A stretch of 64,000 nt of DNA, taken from Epiperipatus broadwayi (lineage: Eukaryota; Onychophora; Udeonychophora; Euonychophora; Peripatidae). Both the position numbers and the translations under genes were made by a program. The stretch spans positions 1,150,212 through 1,214,211 of the forward strand of contig JAQFVV010000153.1 in assembly GCA_028023455.1 (NCBI GenBank), read 5' to 3'. The notes under the pieces are model-generated. The model did not search any database and was not told where the DNA came from. It worked only from the letters and a program-made list of their open reading frames with translations. This document shows, piece after piece, positions 13,677 through 26,688 of this stretch (positions are counted from its first letter, which is position 1; each line of letters starts with the position of its first letter).

Positions 13677-15943
13677 CCTTATGGAAGTCAGAGAGGAGAC
13701 AGGAGGGGTTCCACTTATATCTAAATATTCTATTCTTTAATGTGTTATATCATGTTAAATTAGGAATATAATTTTTTTATTTATTTTGTTTAATATTAAA
13801 AAATTAGATATCAAGTTTAATCAACATTTGGTGTTTAATTTATCAGCTCATCTCACTCCAAAATAAGTACAAATTATTAATTTTGTTTAGTTTTTTTTTT
13901 TTCAGCTGTATGCCATTCACTTTAAAAATTTAAGAGAATTGAACTTGAACTGGTATATATTGTAGGGAATTGTAGGTGGATGTTTCTGTAAAAATCCTTT
14001 TAAAGCATTTTTTCTCTTAAAGAGGCAATAAAGTCCTGTTGATTTGGGCTTTAGAAAAATGCTTTATTAATGGAAAGTTTTACTGAACCTTCTAAGGATT
14101 AATAAGGAAAGGATAATCAGGATATATAACCAATGGTTATCAGTTTCATCCCCTTTTAAATAGTATAGATTTTATTATTATTGTGATTATCTATTTAAAT
14201 GACTGAAAATAATACCACATGTTAATTGTAGATGTGTCATTAAGTTGATTTGTATGTTCCTCCTGGAGACATATAGTTGTTAATTTAAATAACTAACTTA
14301 AATGTTGACTTTACTGTATAGAAATTTGTAGCACCCAGTGAAGATGTTGAATTATTGTGGTAGAATTACAAAGTAGAATGGTGTAGAGAAGGTGAAAGGA
14401 AACAATATATACACATATATCCCTCCTCCATCCCTCTTTTTAATTTTTTATTAAATGTTCTTTTTTAATATTCCTTTTAAATTCATATATTTAATTCTTA
14501 CTACATAGAAGACAAAAAGATTTGTTTACCTTCTATATAGTTACAATTTAAACACTGGACGTGAAAAATATTTTAATTCTTGTTGTTCAAGTTTCTGCTC
14601 TATATAAACATTTCAATCAACAATTTACAAGCTTCTTTCTTTGTTCTATTTTTTAAAGCTCACGGTTTAATGTTGAACATAATAAGTTTAATAAGTTTAT
14701 TAATATTCTGCTTTATCCGTTGCATTTTTCACTCTAGATCTATATCATTCCCCATTGTCAAAACACTTTCTAAATATTGAAGACATTATCATTTTCTGTC
14801 AAACTCTCACTCATAAATTTTTGATTCTTCCCATATATTTTTATTGTTTTACTTTTAATTGATTTATTTTTAATTCAAACCTAATGCAAATTCCATCTTT
14901 TCTATTTAGATCAACAACCAAGCCGTGCAGTGCTTCCATATAATAGTAAATTTGATACAAATTACATTCTAAAAGAACATGTTTACTGTCAGTATTTTTA
15001 TACATTCCGCATTTTGTATAACTAAACTCATAATAGTTTTAAAAAGTTACAAAATATATGTGTGGTAAAATATAGTTGTTGCTTTTGCTAATTAAAAATT
15101 ATACTGATAATGTATTTTTGACGTAAAAGAACTGTTTGTGCTTTAGCTTTAAATATTATAAAGCTATAAAAAATTGCAATAAAAAAAAGTACAACGGCTT
15201 TTATATTATTGACTTCTTGATATAAATATGGCAATTATTTTATTGAACTTTAATGAATTATTTTTCATATAAAAGCTATTTATTAGTAAGTATTCAGACA
15301 ATATTTTTTTAAAACTAAAAAAAAAAAAAAGATAAAATGTATAGTAAATAAAGGTGTAGAATAGGCAGGTTCATTGAATAAAAAAAAGGTTCGATTAAAA
15401 TAGGTGACCTTACATAAACATTCAAAGGTGACATTAAGCTTATACTTTTAAAGAAATGCTGGTATGTTATTTTAAAAGCAAGGTTTTCGAAGCAAACCGT
15501 CTGTATTCTAAAATGAAGCATTTTTATTGTAGTTATTGTGTTGAAGCTTAGACAGGAATTGCCAATTTACTATGAGGAGAAAAGAACATTAATAAACATG
15601 CTAGAAGTCTATTATGATAAGGCAAACATTGACTGAATTGATCAGATTAAACAACCTAATACAAACTCGTTGAAAGAAACTGTTTCAATAAAGGCCTTCT
15701 CATCGATCATCTAGTGGAGATTTAAAAAAGGAGTTACCCATTAATAAAAAAAGGCAAGGATACAATGTTAAATGGTTTTAAATGTTTATATGTTAATAAA
15801 CAGTATGTGCGTCCAAAAATATATACTTTACGTAACATATATATATAATGTTTTTATAAAAATTTGATAATCCATAATGGTTTTAAATTACTTATTAAAC
15901 TTTAAAAAAATTGTCAATCAGAAGGATCAATTAGATAAGTATT
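12501..15943. other. AT-rich stretch without recognisable genes
   Basis: Long A and T runs and short TA tracts, including a compound (TA)/(GT)/(TA) tract at 13630-13676. No gene, RNA gene or transposon end was recognised. Confidence 0.6.
13630..13676. repeat. Compound (TA)n(GT)n(AT)n microsatellite
   Basis: TA units, then about seven GT units, then AT units. Confidence 0.95.
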
Positions 15944-15954
15944 AAAATTTTTAT

Positions 15955-16061
15955 CCCCCCCCCCCATGTTTCATAGGATCAGCCGGGAAGCGAACTCGCT
16001 AACCCGGGACCACTGCTTGTAAAGCAGCTTTCGCTAACCTCTCGACCACCAATGATTGACA
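15955..16061 (-). mobile_element. tRNA-derived SINE, Val-like head, minus strand
   Basis: Read on the minus strand, a tRNA-like head has an A-box-like GTCGAGAGGTTAGCG, an anticodon arm GCTGC-TTTACAA-GCAGT (loop carries TAC, a Val anticodon) and a B-box-like GAGTTCGCTTCCCGG. It is followed by a short tail starting GCTGATCCTATGAAAC. The element ends in a run of 12 G on its own strand instead of the usual poly(A). It is flanked by an 11-bp direct repeat, aaaatttttat (15944-15954 and 16062-16072), as expected for LINE-driven insertion. Closest relative in the window is the copy at 56652. Confidence 0.85.
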
Positions 16062-16072
16062 AAAATTTTTAT

Positions 16073-17330
16073 TGACAGTTGCTTTGACAAAATAGGCTAG
16101 TTGATCAGAGTATCGCTTTAAATTATGTATTTACTAATCTAAAGGGGTCAAATCTTCATACTGGTAATGCCACTTTTCAAACTTGAATAATATCAGTTCA
16201 AACAATGTGTTCTATTTAACCTATATGCCTATATGTTATTACTAATGACGAAATGTATGTGGAAAGTATGCAGTTTGAATTTTTCTAAAAACATAGTTCA
16301 ACATAAAGCAACAAATAATATGTATATAAATGTATATATAATTGCCCAAATGCATGTTACTGTAATTTACTACAATTTTATTATTTAAAAACCTATGTTG
16401 GAAATTCTGTTTAGATCTAGTAAATTAGGATATTATAATAAACTAAGCAATGTAAGAGGAAATTCTTGGTTAATTTTCAATTAAGGTATGCCAAAGAGAC
16501 AATATGAAATAAAATTATTATGCCCTCTTCCTTTCAAATTTGAATTTAAATCTCACAAATCTTACAAATATTACTGTTCTTACAAATATTTTTTTATTAT
16601 AAAAATGTACTTAAAATACTTAGCATGTCTTTAAAAAAAGAACTTTATGTTATCAATATTTTCATTTAAAATGCATCAGCTTTTTCTCCACCCATAGTAA
16701 CACTTCCTTTTATATCACTGTGTAGAAGTTGTATAAAACGAATATTTGTTTTGGCCACTAATTATTTTCAAACATTGCCACAAGTCAAATATGTGTTAAT
16801 ATAGTGATAAAAATAAATTTAAAGCACATTTTATACTTTTTTGGGATTCTTTAACATTATCCATATTATAATGATCGGAAAGAAAGTGAAGATCGAATCT
16901 AACTGCAAACTATGATATCTGCTCTACAGGGCACCATCTAGGCATTTAAACCTAGAAAAATTTATAGAGTAGGCAGATATGCCCTGTTAAGATTCCACTT
17001 TATTTAAATGTTTAGATCGTTAGCCCAAGTCACTAGCTCAGTGGAACAGCAGAGATTATAAAATATAACTTTATATCTCAAATATAAAAAAAATAAAAGC
17101 CACTGCCAGAAATTAACACATAAAAATATTTATTTACGCACATATAAAATCATTCTAATTTGAGGAATAAGTTTAACATTTTAGATGTTTATATTAATCT
17201 TTAATTTTACATTTAAATAGATTTCAATAATGAGTTTAATGTTTATTTAGTGAGTCGAGTATGAATAGACTATATAGATTGTATTTGAAAAGAAAATATT
17301 CTATCCCTTATTTAACCTTAGCCCAAAAAG
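16073..17330. other. AT-rich stretch, nothing recognised
   Basis: A weak inverted repeat around cagggca/tgccctg near 16930-16990 is the only structure seen. Confidence 0.5.
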
Positions 17331-18470
17331 TTCGCAGTCAAACTGACATCAATCCATCTGATACATTTATGTATTCAATGTAGCATGAAAATACAACAAC
17401 ACAAAATACTATACTGTCAGGAATGTATGTCTGAACAGTAAGTAGAGTTAGAGAAGACATTGTCTCTCCACCAACAGGAATGCTACATCTGTTGGCGAGT
17501 AGAACAATAAACATAAAACTCCATAGGAATGGATTGCGGTCCTTTGCCATCTTACAAACCCATCCATAGGCAAACAGAAAGTGTGTGGCATATATATGCA
17601 ATCCTTCCCATAGTGGATCTCATACTACATCTACTAATTACACAAATATATCCAATCCATTGAGCCAATTCAACTACGAAACGAATAACCTAAGATTACC
17701 CTCCCTTAAACTATATATAACTTTACAAATCTATACAGCCATTCATGACCGACTTAAATTTAGCATTTATTATATTTGCACAGATGAATTTTATAAAATT
17801 TGTTTTAAAATGTTGAGTATAGATCGGCTGCACAGATTCCACGGTTAAAAACATTCCAAAATAAACACAACCGATCAAAATACAAAGTCATCGATAATGT
17901 CAATTGCATAGGGAATACAAAAAAAACCCAATGGTGTTCATCATAAGACACCGCAGTGACATGATGACTTATATATTCCAATCGACTATGAAACAGCATC
18001 ATAATTAACCGCTAACAAATCTATGCAACGTCTATACCCAACTTTAAATTTCATGCATTTAAATAATTTATACGATAAGTATTACTACAAATAAAAAAAT
18101 AATGGAAATGATTTTTTTTCAAAGCAAAACATATAAAATTTTAAACATTATCAATTGATTTTAAACTTAAAAGTCACATAGAAATTCATAAGCTTGAATG
18201 AAAGTTCTTAATTATTTTTAAATTTAGAGTTCATGTCAATATAGATTACGGCAGAAGAGTCCAGGTTCCTGTTTTTTAATTCCCACGACATCTCCATTGG
18301 AAAATAATGTTCTGCAGGTGGCTTTAGCTGGTTCCATTCTGGTATCACAGTCTTTTCTTTTTTTTAAAAAAAATAAGTGAGAGAGAACAACAAGTGCGTC
18401 TTGTCGTTCGTCTCCCCAAATCAAGTTCGAAAACTCACTGGAACTCAATATTTTTCTTTTTATAGTCCTC
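17330..18470 (-). other. GC-richer island, possible 5' end of a minus-strand gene
   Basis: This 1.1 kb has visibly more G, C and CpG than its flanks. On the minus strand, ctATAAAAAG (about 18459-18468) resembles a TATA box. About 25 bases downstream lies ttCCAGTg, a loose initiator. Next comes a mixed-composition stretch with an 70-codon open frame (18448-18236). Further open frames follow on the same strand at 18002-17805 and 17601-17338. No protein similarity or convincing splice pattern was found. Confidence 0.25.
17338..17601 (-). CDS. Possible secreted-protein first exon (very uncertain)
   Basis: An 87-codon open frame. An internal Met starts MAKDRNPFLWSFMFIVLLA, which has the shape of a signal peptide: charged start, hydrophobic core, then ANRCSIPVGG as a possible cleavage region. 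A second hydrophobic run follows (SIVFCVVVFSCY). GTATAG near the codons for IPDS could act as a splice donor. The frame lies in a local island with more G+C than its surroundings. I recognise no family. It may equally be a chance frame. Confidence 0.2.
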   Translation of the reverse strand: MHIYATHFLFAYGWVCKMAKDRNPFLWSFMFIVLLANRCSIPVGGETMSSLTLLTVQTYIPDSIVFCVVVFSCYIEYINVSDGLMSV

Positions 18471-18899
18471 CTATGGATTCCATGAACAAAGATGTCACTT
18501 CCATTTTTTCATTATGATCTGGGCCTTTATTTGCTGCTTCTATATTGGACAAGCTAATTCTTTATTCCTTATCTAATTTTGATCTGACTTTTTAATTACA
18601 CAGCTTTTGGATAATTAATAAACAATCATTTCCATTTACAAAAATATTTTATCTTTAAGTCTTGTACTTTTTTTATAAAAAAGTACGTTCAAATACTTAT
18701 TTATTTGTTTTTTAAAAAAAAAATATTTTTAAAGTTTTGAATCTGTGCGAATATATACGTATAACAAACATTTTAATTTTAGCGTTTAGTTGTTTTTTTT
18801 TTAATAGATTTTATTTTTATTTGCGAACTTTAAGATTTTATTTTAAATTGATTTTATTTTAAATTAATGTAATGACATATTTATATATCATTACAATAT
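18471..18899. other. AT-rich stretch, nothing recognised
   Basis: Long A and T runs only. Confidence 0.5.
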
Positions 18900-19071
18900 A
18901 TACATAATATTCAAATATAAGTATATTGTAAACTCAATGTACTTAAAAGGGACTTTACCTCAGACATTCAAGCCCCCTACAGTGATGCACTCCATCTTAT
19001 ACAACCAATATGCATAGCAAAATGCATATGAAAAAGATAAATGATCTTATATATATATATAAGTATAGAGG

Positions 19072-19110
<39 letters not shown>

Positions 19111-20450
19111 TGCTGAACTAGCACTCATAAGCTGATCCATATCATTATCTTTCACACATATATACAATCACTGTTCAGTTTATATTAAGATATCTAATCT
19201 TCAAATTTTAATGGACAAGCTTTAGTGTTCTCCATCCTCCCACTTTTCAGCTACTCATGTCATTGAAGATGCAAAGGTGGAATACTCAAAGCCCTTGTTG
19301 ATACAATATTACTTTCATACTCACATTGATTTTAAGTAACTCTGACTCTGTACATGTGGGACCTTAATATTTTTATTCACATACACAGAAAAGGAATGGA
19401 CAGAATACAAGTTAAATATATAATATTCAAATATAAATATACTGTCTATATTAAATTTAATGTAATTATAAGGGACTTGAATTCCAACTTTCAAGCTCCC
19501 TACAGTGATGCATTCCATCTTATACAACCAATGCACATGACCAAATATATGTGGAAAAAATAAATGATCTTCAATATACATATTTTATGATGAACCAATA
19601 CCTATCAGTTGGCCCAGGTCACTATCTTCACACATATATACAACCAACACTCAGTTTATATTAAGATAGCAAATCTTCAAACTTTAATAGACAAACTTCA
19701 GTCTTCCCCACCCTTCAACTCTTCAATTATCCGTGTCATTAAAAATCTGAGAATGGAATACTCAAAGACCTTGTTGAAGATATTATTGACATGCCCATGT
19801 TGATTTTAAGTCACCCTAATCCTTCACATAAAGGACCTTAATATACCCATTTAGATTGGAGATCATTTATCTTTTTTACATGTATGTAGTAATGTGTATT
19901 TGTTGTATGCATAGCTGTAAAAAGTTTAAAGGTCTGAGTTCAAGTCCCTTCTAATTACATTATGTTTAGTAAAGACAATATACTTACAATTGAATATTAT
20001 TTATTGAGTCTGTATTCTGCCCATTCTTCTTCAGTGTATTTGAATGAACATATTAAAGTCCTATGTGTGAGAGGTCAGAGTGACTTAAAGTCAACATAGA
20101 TATGATAATACTATTGGCATCAACAAGGGCTTTGAGTATTTCATCTAAATAAATTTTTAATGATGTGGATGGCTGGAGAGTTGGAAGATGGAGAAAATTG
20201 AAACTTGTCCATTAAAATTTGAAGATTTGCTATCTTAATATAAAATGAGCACTAATTGTATATATGTGTAAAAGATGGTGATCTGGACCAACTGAAGAGT
20301 GCTGGTTCAGCACAAAATACATATATTATGAAATCATTTATGTTTTCCCATGCATGACATCAGGTGTCTTAGTTGTAAAAGATGGAGTGTATATCTTTAG
20401 GGAGTTTGAAAATCTGAGTTCAAGTTCATTCTAATATATATTGTAATAGA
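18900..20450. repeat. Array of a ~470-bp repeat: two direct copies, then an inverted part
   Basis: Copy A (about 18900-19395) and copy B (about 19395-19860) run in the same direction and share stretches such as cctacagtgatgca, catcttatacaaccaat, ttatattaagata and aatactcaaag. From about 19865 to 20450 the same sequence runs inverted, spanning one whole unit plus the start of the next. Identity is moderate, so the array is old. On the inverted strand, GGTCTGAGTTCAAGTCCC (about 19930) resembles a tRNA B box, and tcttagttgtaaaagatgg (about 20370) is a loose A-box-like stretch. A tRNA-headed repeat is therefore possible. Confidence 0.8.
19074..19107. repeat. (TA)n microsatellite inside array copy A
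   Basis: About 17 TA units, absent from copies B and C. Confidence 0.9.
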
Positions 20451-20459
20451 AGCTATTCT

Positions 20460-20830
20460 AAAATATAAGAACAATGCTAATGAAGCAACATTGTCTCATA
20501 AATAGTAATATTTCCCTGTTGTAAGAGTCAAAAATGTAATGGACAAAAGCTATCTTGCTTACAAATGCTCATATATTTGAGCGAACTAAATTGCACTATG
20601 ATAGTTTTGATTTTACATCTACAATGAACTTATAAATTTGTAAGATGCCAAAGATTCATATTAAGTATATCTGCTAGTAAGGAAGATAAAGTTCATTTAA
20701 TAAAATTTTATTTGCTAATGAGCTATATAATAGTATGGGATATACATTTAAATACTTTAATTGTAAATAAATTATGTAATAAAGTATTTTTATAAGGATT
20801 ATGCAATAGAAAAATCAAAATATTTAAGTC

Positions 20831-20861
<31 letters not shown>

Positions 20862-20880
20862 TATTTATTAAAATAAACAT
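20460..20880 (+). repeat. Dispersed repeat with TAA tract, copy 1
   Basis: Shares a long stretch with 24390-24985, including tttacatctacaat, ataaatttgta, aaagttcatt, tttgctaatgag, ttgtaaataaatt and the tail aatatatttatt. This copy carries only about 10 TAA units (20831-20861) near its 3' end. The (TAA)n close to the end suggests a retroelement that ends in a simple repeat. No coding capacity was seen. Confidence 0.8.
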
Positions 20881-22600
20881 TAACTCACTGGGGTGGTTAA
20901 AATAAAGATCATAACTCTAATTTACTAACTGCAGTTTAAAATCATATAAAACATCTTTATAATTTACCCCTGCTAGAATGCCATTAATAAAATTAATCTA
21001 TTATTAAATTTATGAAATCATACAGTCATAAAAGATTAATTACAATTTTTTTTATCACAAAAAAAATTTATTACATTAACAATTGATTTAAATCTTAATT
21101 AGGTGAGCCTATTATTTAACTTTATATTGAATGAAAAGATAAACTTGCCTTATAATAAAATTATAAAAACGGACTTCTGATCAATATTTTATCATTATAC
21201 TATTATTATACTCTTAACCATTGTTAATAAATAAAACTTGATAATCTAAAAGAATTTTTCTTTTAGTATCTCTTACAAAATTTATCTAAAATATATATAA
21301 TTTCAGCTTAGCTTCCTTTATCCCACAATGTTTTCCTTGCACATCAATGATAACAAAATACAAATGTAGGTTTTCATTAACATTTTTATCCTTAAATGAT
21401 ATTCAACTATTCCATTGTTGATGTTATAATCCATGGTAAATGTTGCTACTTCCATAGCTTCGTGGCAGTTAAACATAGCTTTTCTTGTTGTAATCATTTC
21501 ATTTAGTCATGAAGATATCAAATAAGAGGAATTTTTGTGAGTTTTCTTCTTAAATAAATTTTCTACTCACAGTACATATTTTCTTATTACAAATCCATGA
21601 TCTATTTCTACAAGTAAGGTAAGATAAACATAAACTTTCAAACAAAAGAAAGTATATGTGTTCACTTTACTGAATTTGTTTCTGTAGCTATAGTAACACA
21701 AAATGTAGTACTTTTTTTAACACTGACTCTGAACATATATTTTTTTCTAATTTTAATAAGGCATTGTTATCAGTCAGCAAAACTTAGTAAAATATTTTAA
21801 TTTTTGAATTTAATAAATAAAGTGTCCATCTACTCTCCACTTATTCCAAATTAATAAACATTTATTAAATATAAAATTTTTAATTGTTTTCATTATTTAA
21901 TTATTTATACATTATAAAGGGAACTATAGATGGCCACATGTGTCCATCACATATTCTTACCATTAATAAATAATAAAAAAAAAAACAATTCTATACAATT
22001 AACATAAGATCATTATTACCAACTAAATATTCTATGAGTAACTCATGGTAAATTAAAACTAAACTACCACAAGAAGAAAAGTGATATATACAATTACATA
22101 TCTTTTATTTTTTTTATTTTTTGTTAACAATCTACAATTAGCAAGACAAATAATATCTTACAACAGTTATACTCATTTATACTTTACATTTCATCCTAAG
22201 TGATATTTGAAAAATAAGTCTATAGTATTTTATAGGTTGCATAAATTTTGACCAATAAAATAAATCCTTTTATTTCTGATAAATATTGATGCTTTTTACC
22301 AAATAAAATCATGAACATAGCCATCATAAAGTGAATATTTACTATTATATCTATAATGATTGACACATTTGCTGTATGCCTTCAATAAACTATCATTTCT
22401 AAATCATTAATTTCACAAATCAAAACATATTCTGGTTTTACTCTGTAATCAAGGTAAATTCTTATGTCCCCACTTAAGGTACCTACTTTTATGATTGGGT
22501 ACTTCAAAATTATAAAACCATTTAGGTTTTAAAGGTTTTACTTCTAATGATAAAATCTTGTATTTATCACCACCATTTAAGCTTGTGATAGGATTTTCTC
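20881..22600. other. AT-rich stretch, nothing firmly recognised
   Basis: No gene is recognised. On the minus strand this lies downstream of the coiled-coil remnant at 22620-23330 and could contain more of the same element, but no catalytic motif (protease, RT or integrase) was found. Confidence 0.4.
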
Positions 22601-22619
22601 TGAAAAGAAATCTAGTGAA

Positions 22620-23330
22620 TTACCTTGATTTGCATCACATCTAAGCTAATAACATAATATGAATGACCTTCTTCTCTCTGAGTTTCTAAATTTTGGACTT
22701 CTTGTTTCTATATATTCTGTATCTTCTCTAACTCTTCATCATTAATTTGTTGATACTCATTTAATTTAATTTTTAGGGCTCTGTCTTTATTCTGGAATTC
22801 CTATCTATACTTTTCTATTTTAGTTTTTATCTCCTGAGCCCAATTTTGCCCTTTTTATACTATTTTCTAACTTATTGCTTTTTATTTACATTTGACTCTG
22901 AGTATTTTAATTTTATTCTCTAGTCCATTAGACTTAATTTTTAAATCATTTATTTACTCATGTCCCATGTCCCATTCTTATTTCACAAATCATGCTTGAT
23001 CTTTTGTTTCAATATATTCTCTAAATCATATTAACCCTCTTCTATTTTCATGATTAATATTTCCTGGCTTTGTGTCAATTCTTATTTTAGTATTTCTTGA
23101 CTTTCATTGAGCTTATTCATTAAATTTCTTGATAATTTTTCCTGACTTTGTTCATAATATTCTTGGTTTTCATTAATCTTAATCATCATACACTGCAATA
23201 GTGTCATTATAGATTCATTTTGATCAGTTTTTGATGTGACAGAAACTTTATTCACTTCTCTTCCTCATCCTAATATATCAAACACTTCCTAGTTTTCCAT
23301 AATTTATTTCATTTTTATATAGAATATTTT
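22620..23330 (-). pseudogene. Decayed coiled-coil coding stretch, perhaps a retroelement gag-like protein
   Basis: On the minus strand, two frames joined by one frameshift near 22985 give a long, Gln/Glu/Lys/Asn-rich helical sequence with five or more stops. Repeated pieces include NENQEYYEQSQEKLS, LNESQEILK and LTQSQEILIM, then later LENKIKILRVK and INDEELEKIQNI. The heptad-like spacing of Leu/Ile suggests a coiled coil. Repeated 'NESQE' modules occur in gag-like proteins of some LTR elements, but no zinc knuckle or protease was found, so the role is a guess. It does not look like chance sequence. Confidence 0.4.
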
Positions 23331-23339
23331 AGAAAGAAA

Positions 23340-24389
23340 AGAACATAATCCTCCTCCCAATTCAATATCTCCGACCAAATAAAATGAATAACTTGTTTAC
23401 TCTACTGTGCTCTATATGCTGAACTATACAAATTAATTAAATCCCTACTCATACACATTTCAATTCATGTAATATGTTCTTTTAATATACATTACTGCAA
23501 TAACATCAACTTCCAATAGTGATTGATTTACCTATTCACAATTTAACTATCCAAAACTAGTATGTATAAATTTATTTATTTATTCAAAATTGAACTTCAT
23601 GGCTATGCTCAAAAGATTCTGTATTATGTGCTCACCAACAAATCTGAACATTGGGGCACGGATGTTTTCCATTTTCCAAAATAATGAGGATACAATACCT
23701 TCACACTAGCTTCAAATAATTTTCATTATTTATTTTACAGCTATTTCATGAGGAGAACTCAAAAATATTTATTAGTAATGAACCACATTCCTTTAGCATT
23801 TTACTAACATATAGCACATACCTAATGCTTTAAAGTCACAAACATAAACTCTTATTTTTCTTATTATATAGCAAGCTCAGGCATCATCATCTAATACTTT
23901 GCCTTCATGTGCCTTTTTTTTTAAACATTTTTAAAACATTTTATTTATAAAGCATTTTACAATCTTGCTATAACTCAACTCATGTATTCTTACACCTCTA
24001 ATTTCCAGAAAACAATTTTCCAATCCACTCTAAATTCAAACTCTTAACAAAGCACAACTACAAATTTAAAAATTATCTATTGTGTCAATACTCTGTTTAA
24101 TCTAACACTAGTATATACAAAAGTAACTGATATTAATTGTGATCATTGATTAAATATTTTAATTCTATTAACTATTATTATATGACTTTAAATCTCTTAT
24201 GGATCATGGATAAATGTTCAAGTCCAAAATGTAAAGGAATATTAATAAAATCTGCCAAAGTTTAAAGATAAAATAAGTGATACTCACTGAATATCTTGCA
24301 GATTTGAATATAACAAAAAATATTATAACTGAGCAGGACTAGCTGGCCTGTAAGTGTCTCATAGATTTTGAAAACCACATATAATAAAT
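23340..24389. other. AT-rich stretch, nothing recognised
   Basis: No gene, repeat end or RNA gene was recognised. Confidence 0.5.
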
Positions 24390-24985
<596 letters not shown>

Positions 24986-24999
24986 ATTCTGGCTTACAT

Positions 25000-25495
25000 T
25001 GAGTGGCAATATGTATAGAGAGTTTTGCATATTTTAATAACAGTTATAAGCAAGCATAAGAAATGGTGATCATGTGATGTTTATTGGCTTAAAATCAATC
25101 CTGTTTAATAGGATAGTGGTGGCTATAGTTATTAAAGAACTAAATACACCAAAATGTATGATTACTGAACTGAGTTCAGACCTATGTGATTATATAAGCT
25201 AATGAGCTTGAATTGGAAATTTAATAATGTTTTCAATTTAAGACTCATAGCTTTGTAGTTAAGTAGAAATAAAAGGTGTCTGCTGTAGGATTGTATTAGT
25301 TCTTAAGATTTAGGTGCAGTGCTTTCAGTTCCAAGACTCCTCACTGACGAAGGTCACAAGCCAGAAACTAGTCTGGGGATATTGGATAAGTAGACACTAC
25401 ATGGGGATTTTATGCACAGGCCTTCTGGCATCCATTGATTACTCTAGCTTGCTGTGTGTGGCAATATATATAGTGAGTTTTGCCTGTTTTAAATT
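25000..25495 (+). mobile_element. Hammerhead-bearing repeat, partial plus full unit in tandem
   Basis: The end sequence gtggcaatatgtatagagag (about 25015) recurs at about 25455 as gtggcaatatatatagtgag, followed by ttttgc in both, about 440 bp apart. The span is therefore the end of one unit followed by a complete second unit. The second unit matches, inverted, the left part of the 37954-38499 element from 25165 on: ctgaactgagttcagac, tagttaagtaga, gcagtgct, then the ribozyme and the end. It lies on the same strand as the Penelope-like remnant that starts about 1.5-2 kb downstream and may be its upstream pLTR. Confidence 0.75.
25331..25385 (+). ncRNA. Hammerhead ribozyme motif 1
   Basis: Core CTGACGA (25344-25350), GAAAC (25364-25368) and GTC (25371-25373). 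Stem I inner helix TCCTCA/TGGGGA (25338-25343 with 25374-25379, one G-U pair). Outer helix CCAA/TTGG. Stem II has a GGT/GCC helix closing a CACAA loop. Stem III is the self-complementary ACTAGT, so a minimal stem. Positions 10.1 and 11.1 are A and A instead of the usual G-C pair, so activity may be low. Predicted cleavage is after C25373. Confidence 0.75.
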
Positions 25496-25499
25496 AGAG

Positions 25500-26570
25500 A
25501 TTTACAAATAATATTAAATAAAACTTAAACAATATTTCAATGTGATATAACAAGTAAAATAAATTAGATATTGCAATTTGAATTAACCTTAAGAATATAT
25601 TATAATTATTTATTTCTAGATAAAAACATTTAAGTTATATGTAAATTTCTTATATAAAATACTTTTTTATACATAAAATTATTATTTTAAGTTAAATAAT
25701 ATTTTGACTAATTTAGGACACCATTCCAAACATTTGTGAATATTGATATAAATAAAAGATAAATTTAATTAAACTTTTCAAAACATGTACTACTGTTCAA
25801 CCAAAAAGTGAACATGAAGATATAAATAATTAGACAAAACTAACAAAATTGTCTAGATTTATAACTCAAGCATCTTTAAATATTTTTATAAAGTATCTGA
25901 AAATCTATTATCAATTGTATATTATGTTAGCTTTTTTTTTTTTTTTAATTGTATGCTTTATTTTAATCATATTTTTCATGAATTTAATTTTTTGTCATAG
26001 AAAATTATTATAATTATTTGTTTCTCATACAACATTGTTTTGGTACTATTTATTTTTTATTTATATTTAATGTCACAAAATCTTTGGATATATTATAAAA
26101 AATTTCTCTGAGGATGACCTAAGTATAAATAGATGATAATGCGAAATTATATTAAAATAAAATTTTAATAAATAAAAGATTATTATATAGAAGCACAAAG
26201 TATATATATAGTTAAAAAAATTGTATGATAGTAACAATGTATTATAACGGTTTGCAATCCTTTTTTAGCATGCATATTTCTTGGCTGATTACTTCTATAT
26301 ATTGTTTTCTTTATATCAGTAACATATTTGTATTAATTGTTGCTGTTATTACATGGCAGGTTGTATTATCTAAAAAAAAAAAAACAATTAAGAATACAAT
26401 GAAACTAAATAATTACATTTAGATTATATTAAAAAACCTATAATGCCTTAATTAATGTATATACATTTTTTGCCACTATTTAATTATTTACTATATCCTT
26501 AACTGTCTGTTTTGTATTCTTGAGAATAAATATACCCCATATTGAGAATCACAAATAAAAAAAGTCTATT
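25500..26570. other. AT-rich stretch, nothing recognised
   Basis: No coding or structural signal. It separates the hammerhead unit from the Penelope-like remnant. Confidence 0.5.
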
Positions 26571-26588
26571 AAAAAAAGTGACTAGTCA

Positions 26589-26688
26589 AGCATTGTTAGC
26601 CGAGATGTCATCGCAGCGCCTTGCAAGAAAGGATTTTGGTTGCAGACACTTGTGGGTTCACGTCCTGGCTGATGCTATGACATATGAA
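26589..26688 (+). mobile_element. tRNA-derived SINE, about 100 bp
   Basis: The head has A-box-like TTAGCCGAGATG and B-box-like GGGTTCACGTCC. The tail GGCTGATGCTATGACATATG runs into poly(A). It is flanked by an 18-bp perfect target duplication ending in gtgactagtca (26571-26588 and 26689-26706). This length and the poly(A) tail indicate insertion by LINE machinery. Confidence 0.92.

Noticed and set aside
26589-26688. A functional tRNA gene
   Set aside because: The tRNA-like arms do not close into a full cloverleaf, and the poly(A) tail and 18-bp target duplication show it is a SINE.
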